From positions 1 through 9,831 of the forward strand of contig JBOGFJ010000001.1 of assembly GCA_050743385.1 (NCBI GenBank): a DNA stretch of 9,831 nucleotides, given 5' to 3'. Shown here one piece after another: positions 5,824 to 9,831 of the stretch. This DNA comes from JACDBD01 sp050743385. Its GTDB lineage: Bacteria; Actinomycetota; Acidimicrobiia; IMCC26256; JACDBD01. Both the position numbers and the translations under genes were made by a program. Each line of letters starts with the position of its first letter. The first letter of the stretch is position 1. The notes below the pieces were generated by a model. That model saw only the letters and a program-made list of their open reading frames with translations. It was not told the origin of the DNA and searched no databases.

Positions 5824-6864
5824 GTGAGCCAACCGTGGATTTCCTCGATCGTCGGCCGCGACATGGCCGTCGACCTCGGAACCGCCAACACCGTGGTCTA
5901 TGTGCGCGGGCACGGCATCGTCCTCAACGAGCCATCGATCGTCGCGATCAACGTGCGCGACGGCCGGCCGCTCGCGGTGGGGATGGAGGCGAAGCAGATG
6001 CTGGGGCGCACGCCTGGCCACATCCAGGCCATCCGCCCTCTCAAGGACGGGGTCATCGCCGACTTCGACATCTGCGAGAAGATGCTGCGCTACTTCATCC
6101 AGCGGGTGCACCAGCGCCGCTGGGCGAAGCCCCGCATCGTGATCTGCGTGCCGTCGGGCATCACCGGGGTCGAGCAGCGCGCGGTGCAGGAGGCGGCCGA
6201 GTTCGCGGGCGCCCGCAAGCCCGCGTACATCATCGAGGAGCCGATGGCCGCCGCCATCGGCGCCGGGCTCCCGGTGCACGAACCGGCCGGCAACATGATC
6301 GTCGACATCGGCGGTGGTACGACCGAGGTCGCGGTCATCTCGCTGGGCGGGATCGTCGCCAGCGAATCGGTGCGCATCGCGGGCGACGAGATCGACGGCG
6401 CGCTCATCAACTTCTGTAAGAAGGAGTACTCGCTCGCGCTGGGTGAGCGCACCGCCGAGCAGGTGAAGCTCGAGCTCGCGAGCGCGTGGCCGCTCAAGGA
6501 GGAGCTCTACGCCGAGATCCGTGGTCGCGACCTGGTGACGGGGCTGCCCAAGACCATCGTCGTCTCGACGGGCGAGATCCGCGAGGCGATCGACGAGCCG
6601 GTGATGGCGATCGTCGACGCGGTGAAATACACGCTCGACCGCACTCCGCCCGAGCTCGCCGCCGACATCATGGAGAAGGGCATCGTGATCACCGGCGGGG
6701 GAGCCCTGCTCCACGGGCTCGACGCCCGTGTCGCCGCGGAGACGGGGATGCCGGTGTTCATGGCCGACAACCCGTTGCTCTCGGTCGTCCTCGGCTCCGG
6801 ACAGTGCCTGGAGCAGTTCGACGTCCTGAAGCAGGTTCTGCTCTCGTCGCAGCAGCAGCACTGA
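5824..6864 (+). CDS. mreB: Rod shape-determining protein MreB
   Basis: Bacterial actin homologue that polymerises with ATP under the membrane and directs the elongation cell-wall machinery. It has 346 residues, normal for the family. The actin-type nucleotide site is complete: phosphate 1 in MAVDLGTANTVVYV (from residue 14, Asp17), phosphate 2 in VDIGGGTTEVAVISLGG (Asp161 onward), and the adenosine motif TGGGALLHGLD (290 onward). RGRDLVTGLPKTI is the typical MreB signature. The short N-terminus MSQPWISSIVGRD has hydrophobic residues that could help membrane contact; this is inference. It starts at GTG with a strong ribosome binding site. It is the first gene of an mreB-mreC-mreD-mrdA unit with a 30-nt gap to mreC. 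The paralogue Mbl is an alternative name, but the mreC/D context favours MreB. Confidence 0.97.
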   Translation: MSQPWISSIVGRDMAVDLGTANTVVYVRGHGIVLNEPSIVAINVRDGRPLAVGMEAKQMLGRTPGHIQAIRPLKDGVIADFDICEKMLRYFIQRVHQRRWAKPRIVICVPSGITGVEQRAVQEAAEFAGARKPAYIIEEPMAAAIGAGLPVHEPAGNMIVDIGGGTTEVAVISLGGIVASESVRIAGDEIDGALINFCKKEYSLALGERTAEQVKLELASAWPLKEELYAEIRGRDLVTGLPKTIVVSTGEIREAIDEPVMAIVDAVKYTLDRTPPELAADIMEKGIVITGGGALLHGLDARVAAETGMPVFMADNPLLSVVLGSGQCLEQFDVLKQVLLSSQQQH

Positions 6865-6876
6865 CCGACCTCGGCC

Positions 6877-6883
6877 AGGGAGG
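6877..6883 (+). promoter_or_regulatory. mreC ribosome binding site
   Basis: AGGGAGG, identical to the mreB site, lies 11 nt before the ATG at 6895. It supports ATG 6895 over the GTG codons at 6898 and 6901. Confidence 0.7.
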
Positions 6884-6894
6884 TCGTTCGGAGA

Positions 6895-7755
6895 ATGGTG
6901 GTGTACAGGCGCGGGAACCGGCGACCCATCATCATCCTGCTGGTCATCACGTCGATCGCGTTGATCACGCTCGACGTGCGCGAAGCGGGCCCGATCACCG
7001 GCGCCAAGGGCGTTGCCCGCGACGTGCTCTCCCCGGTCGCATCGGCGGCAGACCGCGTGTTCTCACCGGTCGGCGACTGGATCGGAGGCGTGACCCGAGC
7101 AGGGTCGCTGAGGGAGGAGAACGAACGGCTCGAGCGCGACCTCCAAGAGGCGCGCGGCGGCGATGCCCAGCAAGAGGCGTTGGAGAGCGAGAACCGGGAG
7201 CTCAAGGAGCTCCTCGACCTCCCCTTCGTGGAGGACAGCGATGCGGTGTCGGCCCGGGTCGTCTCGGGGGCGCCGGGGAACTTCGAGTGGACCGTGCAGA
7301 TCGACAAGGGCACCGGGAGTGGGGTCACCGAGGGCCTGGCCGTCGTCGCCGGCGAGGGCCTCGTCGGGAAGGTCGTGGATGCGACGGACGACCGAGCGAC
7401 CGTGATCCTCCTCAAGGACCCGCAGTTCGGTGTCGGGGTCGTGCTCGAGGCGGTGGGTGCCGACGGTGAGACGACCCGCGCCTCCGGGTTCGCCGTCGGT
7501 CGCACGGGCCAGGACCGCTTGCGACTGAACAACGTCGACCCGATCTGGCAGGTCGCGGAGGGCGCGTACGTATGGACGTCGGGCGCGAGCACGAGCCAGT
7601 TCCCCGGCAACATCCCGGTCGGTCGCGTCGCCAGCGTCGAGAAGCGCCCGGGTGAGCTCCAACAGGACATCCTGGTCGAACCGCAGGTCGACCTGGACAG
7701 CCTCGAGTTCGTGAAGATCTTGCCTCCACCGACCGTCTTGTCGGCCGCGCCATGA
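6895..7755 (+). CDS. mreC: Rod shape-determining protein MreC
   Basis: Membrane-anchored scaffold of the elongasome that links MreB to PBP2 and RodA on the outer face of the membrane. The protein has 286 residues. Residues 1-10 are short and basic (cytoplasmic), residues 11-26 are a hydrophobic transmembrane helix, and a coiled coil occupies about 72-109 (LREENERLERDLQEA through ENRELKELLDL). The rest is the double beta-barrel MreC domain, with recognisable stretches such as VQIDKGTGSGVTEGLAVV and GLVGKVVDATDDRATVILL, and the GNIPVGRV segment near the end. It is normal in architecture and length. Its TGA overlaps the mreD ATG (ATGA), pointing to coupled translation. Confidence 0.95.
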   Translation: MVVYRRGNRRPIIILLVITSIALITLDVREAGPITGAKGVARDVLSPVASAADRVFSPVGDWIGGVTRAGSLREENERLERDLQEARGGDAQQEALESENRELKELLDLPFVEDSDAVSARVVSGAPGNFEWTVQIDKGTGSGVTEGLAVVAGEGLVGKVVDATDDRATVILLKDPQFGVGVVLEAVGADGETTRASGFAVGRTGQDRLRLNNVDPIWQVAEGAYVWTSGASTSQFPGNIPVGRVASVEKRPGELQQDILVEPQVDLDSLEFVKILPPPTVLSAAP

Positions 7756-8273
7756 CGTGGAACAACCGCCTCCGGCTGACGCTTCTCGTCGTGACGACGG
7801 TCGTGTTGCAGAGCACGCTGTTTCCCGATCTCCGGCTGTTCGGTGTCGCGCCCGACCTGGGGCTCGTGGCCACGATCGCGGTCGCGTACCGGGTCGGACC
7901 GGAAAGGGGCGCGCTCTACGGATTCGCCAACGGTCTCGCCATCGACCTGTTCCTCCAGACCCCCTTCGGGCTGTCGGCGCTTTCGTTCGCGGTCGTGGGT
8001 TACTGCATCGGCATCCTGCAGGGCGGCATGTCGCGAGAGGTGCGCTTCGCCGCGCCACTCTTCGGCGGCATCGCCGGCCTCGTGGGCGGATTCCTCTTCG
8101 TCTCGGTGGCGGCGTTGGCCGGAGAGGACCAGGTCATCGCGGTGCGCACGATCCATGTGCTCCTGCTCGCGGCCGTCTACGACGCCGTGCTGGCGTTCGC
8201 GTTGTTCCCGGCAGCGAGGTGGGCCACCCGTGGGGCCGAGACGCCTGTGGTCCGGGGTGCCCAGTCGCTGTGA
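7752..8273 (+). CDS. mreD: Rod shape-determining protein MreD
   Basis: Small integral membrane partner of MreC in the elongation complex. The protein has 173 residues, the usual length, and about five hydrophobic segments: near residues 9-25, 33-48, 67-92, 100-122 and 133-152. The PDLGLVATIAVAYRVGPERG stretch and GLAIDLFLQTPFGLSAL match the conserved MreD pattern, with an Asp inside the membrane after Gly and before a PLGL-like turn. The assignment relies on this pattern plus position between mreC and mrdA, since MreD sequences diverge strongly. The start overlaps the mreC stop by 4 bp, and no separate ribosome binding site is visible. Confidence 0.92.
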   Translation: MTWNNRLRLTLLVVTTVVLQSTLFPDLRLFGVAPDLGLVATIAVAYRVGPERGALYGFANGLAIDLFLQTPFGLSALSFAVVGYCIGILQGGMSREVRFAAPLFGGIAGLVGGFLFVSVAALAGEDQVIAVRTIHVLLLAAVYDAVLAFALFPAARWATRGAETPVVRGAQSL

Positions 8274-8299
8274 GCGCGTCATGAGAGAGTGGTGAGCTT

Positions 8300-9831
8300 G
8301 TGACCGAGGCGAACCCCCGACTCCGCCTGAGCATCATCGGCATCATCGTGATGGCGTTGTTCAGCGCGCTCTTCGTCCGGTTGTGGTTCCTCCAGGTAGC
8401 GGCGAGCTCGGAAGCCGCGCAGGCGGCTACCCGGAACCGGGTGCGGATCGTGCGCGAGCCGGCGATCCGCGGGCGCATCCTCGACGCCCAGGGTCGGGTG
8501 CTCGTCGGCAACCGCGTGGCCGACGCGGTGACGTTCGACCGCAGCGTTCCCATCACGGCCGAGGAGAAGGAGCTGGTGATCGGTCGCCTCGCCGAGCTGC
8601 TGAGTGTCGACGCGAAGGAGATCGAGCTGCGGATCGACGACCCGCGTGTCGGTGCGTTCGCGCCCGTTCCGGTCGCGGTCGACGTGCCGATGGAGACGAT
8701 CACCTACATCGTGGAGCACCAGGAGGAGTTCACCGACGCGGTCGACACCGGACCGATCGCCTTCCGCGAATACCCCCACGGCAACCTCGGCGCCCACGTC
8801 CTCGGCTACGTGGGCGAGATCAACACCGACGAGCTCGAGACGCTCCAGGACCAGGGGTACCGGCAGGGAGACCTGGTCGGGAAGTCGGGTGTGGAGCAGA
8901 TGTTCGAGTCGGAGCTGCGGGGCGAGCCGCGCATCCAGCGGTTGGAGGTCGACAGTCGCGGCCGCGCCGTCCGCGTCGTCGAAGACCGCGCGCCGGTGGC
9001 GGGGAAGGACGTCCAGCTGACGATCGACCTCGACGTGCAGCGGATCGCGGAGGAGTCGCTGCGCCAGGGGATGGAGGGCGCTCGCCGCCAGACCTGTGCC
9101 ACTGAGGAGTCCTCGGGCTTCTGCAAGGCCGGCGCGGGATCGGTCACCGTACTCAATGCCACCGATGGCTCGATCGTCGCGATGGCATCGGCACCCGACT
9201 TCAGCCCGGCCGAGTTCAGCGCCGGCGGTGTCCCGAGCGAGACGCTCGAGCAGTTCCAGACCGAGGAGAGCGGCTTCCCCCTCCTCAACCGCTCGGTGCA
9301 GGGCACGTACGCACCCGGATCGACGTGGAAGCCGATCAGCGCGCTCGGCGGCCTCGCGTCCGGGCACCTCACGCCGCAGAGCACCTTCTATGACGAGGGT
9401 TGCCTCGAGATCGGCGACCGGGAGTTCTGCAACGCGGGTGACCGGCCGCTCGGCAGCGTCGACCTGAGCCGCGCGCTCACGGTTTCGAGCGACGTGTACT
9501 TCTACGACCTCGGGCGCGACCTGTGGCAGTTCTACAACGACGAGGTGAACCTGGGCGAGGGAGACGCCGACCGCGGCTACGCGATCCAAGACACCGCTCG
9601 CGAGTTCGGGTTCGGCGCACCTACGGGGATCGGGCTCGCAGGTGAGGAGAGTGGGCGCATTCCCGACCAGGAGTTCAAGGAGGAGTACAACGAGAGCAAT
9701 CCCGACCTTGTCGAACGCGAGCAGAACTCGGCCTGGCTGCCCGGTGACAGCGCCAACCTCGCGGTGGGACAGGGCGACCTGCTCGTCACGCCGCTCCAGC
9801 TCGCCAACGCCTACGCGATGATCGCCAACGG
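8300..9831 (+). CDS. mrdA: Penicillin-binding protein 2, elongation-specific transpeptidase (3' end missing)
   Basis: Class B penicillin-binding protein that cross-links peptidoglycan during side-wall growth, normally with RodA. The frame is open from GTG 8300 to the window end, giving 510 complete codons. Residues 10-33 form the single transmembrane anchor. The N-terminal module has RGRILDAQG (57-65) and GKSGVEQMFE (from 194). The transpeptidase domain has the catalytic serine motif STWK (Ser341, Lys344) in YAPGSTWKP and the second motif as SSD (396-398), a common class B variant of SxN. The KTG motif lies beyond the window. Two cysteine pairs, Cys266/Cys275 and Cys368/Cys377, are both CX8C and face outside the cell. 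GTG 8300 is the only start after an in-frame TGA at 8282; its ribosome binding site is weak (GAGAGAG, 8283-8289). It lies 26 bp after mreD, in the same operon. Confidence 0.95.
   Translation, partial: MTEANPRLRLSIIGIIVMALFSALFVRLWFLQVAASSEAAQAATRNRVRIVREPAIRGRILDAQGRVLVGNRVADAVTFDRSVPITAEEKELVIGRLAELLSVDAKEIELRIDDPRVGAFAPVPVAVDVPMETITYIVEHQEEFTDAVDTGPIAFREYPHGNLGAHVLGYVGEINTDELETLQDQGYRQGDLVGKSGVEQMFESELRGEPRIQRLEVDSRGRAVRVVEDRAPVAGKDVQLTIDLDVQRIAEESLRQGMEGARRQTCATEESSGFCKAGAGSVTVLNATDGSIVAMASAPDFSPAEFSAGGVPSETLEQFQTEESGFPLLNRSVQGTYAPGSTWKPISALGGLASGHLTPQSTFYDEGCLEIGDREFCNAGDRPLGSVDLSRALTVSSDVYFYDLGRDLWQFYNDEVNLGEGDADRGYAIQDTAREFGFGAPTGIGLAGEESGRIPDQEFKEEYNESNPDLVEREQNSAWLPGDSANLAVGQGDLLVTPLQLANAYAMIAN

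Noticed and set aside
5205..6419. Plus-strand 404-codon frame crossing ndk, the intergenic region and mreB
   Set aside because: It is the shifted frame of two real genes, Arg/Gly/Ala-rich throughout, with no domain. It stays open across the 225-bp gap because GC-rich DNA has few stops.
6507..8282. Minus-strand open frame of 591 codons opposite mreB, mreC and mreD
   Set aside because: It spans three well-supported genes in their antisense, is Ser/Arg/Thr-rich, has no domain pattern, and ends in step with their boundaries only by chance.
8281..8295. Four-codon mini-ORF (ATG...TGA) between mreD and mrdA, possible translational coupler
   Set aside because: The ATG has no ribosome binding site of its own and such short frames occur by chance. 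Coupling to mrdA at 8300 is possible but nothing in the sequence singles it out.

Overview
This is a GC-rich chromosomal segment of eight plus-strand genes that reads like a conserved actinobacterial housekeeping and cell-wall locus. The order is clpX (5' end missing), valS, folC, ndk, mreB, mreC, mreD and mrdA/PBP2 (3' end missing). From general knowledge, the same order occurs in Streptomyces chromosomes. Together with the strong G/C bias at third codon positions, GTG starts (folC, mreB, mrdA), TANNNT-type -10 boxes and a type-2 valyl-tRNA synthetase, this points to Actinomycetota. The presence of an mre/rod system suggests a rod-shaped or sporulating lineage. A deep-branching class such as Acidimicrobiia is possible, but the sequence alone does not settle it.

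Layout. Positions 2-1057 hold the AAA+ part of ClpX. A 163-bp gap follows with a terminator-like hairpin and a -10 box that would start a leaderless valS transcript. valS (1221-3788) and folC (3785-5107) overlap by 4 bp and form one unit. A 77-bp gap holds a long hairpin starting 3 nt after the folC stop, then a TAGCCT -10 box placed to give a nearly leaderless ndk mRNA (5185-5598). A 225-bp gap holds two more TAGCCT boxes and several short repeats and palindromes, and looks like the control region of the cell-shape operon. mreB, mreC, mreD and mrdA (5824 to the window end) are tightly packed: mreB and mreC are preceded by the same AGGGAGG ribosome binding site, mreC and mreD overlap as ATGA, and mrdA follows after 26 bp.

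How the genes work together. ClpX unfolds proteins for the ClpP protease. ValRS charges tRNA-Val, FolC adds glutamates to folates, and Ndk balances nucleoside triphosphates. The last four genes encode the elongasome: the MreB filament, the MreC/MreD membrane scaffold and the PBP2 transpeptidase, with RodA probably following outside the window.

I found no mobile elements, CRISPR arrays, tRNA or rRNA genes, or broken genes, and no evidence of a new system. The points that merit a second look are regulatory: hairpins and repeats at the ndk and mreB promoters, a recurring TAGCCT box, and two CX8C cysteine pairs in the extracytoplasmic part of PBP2.
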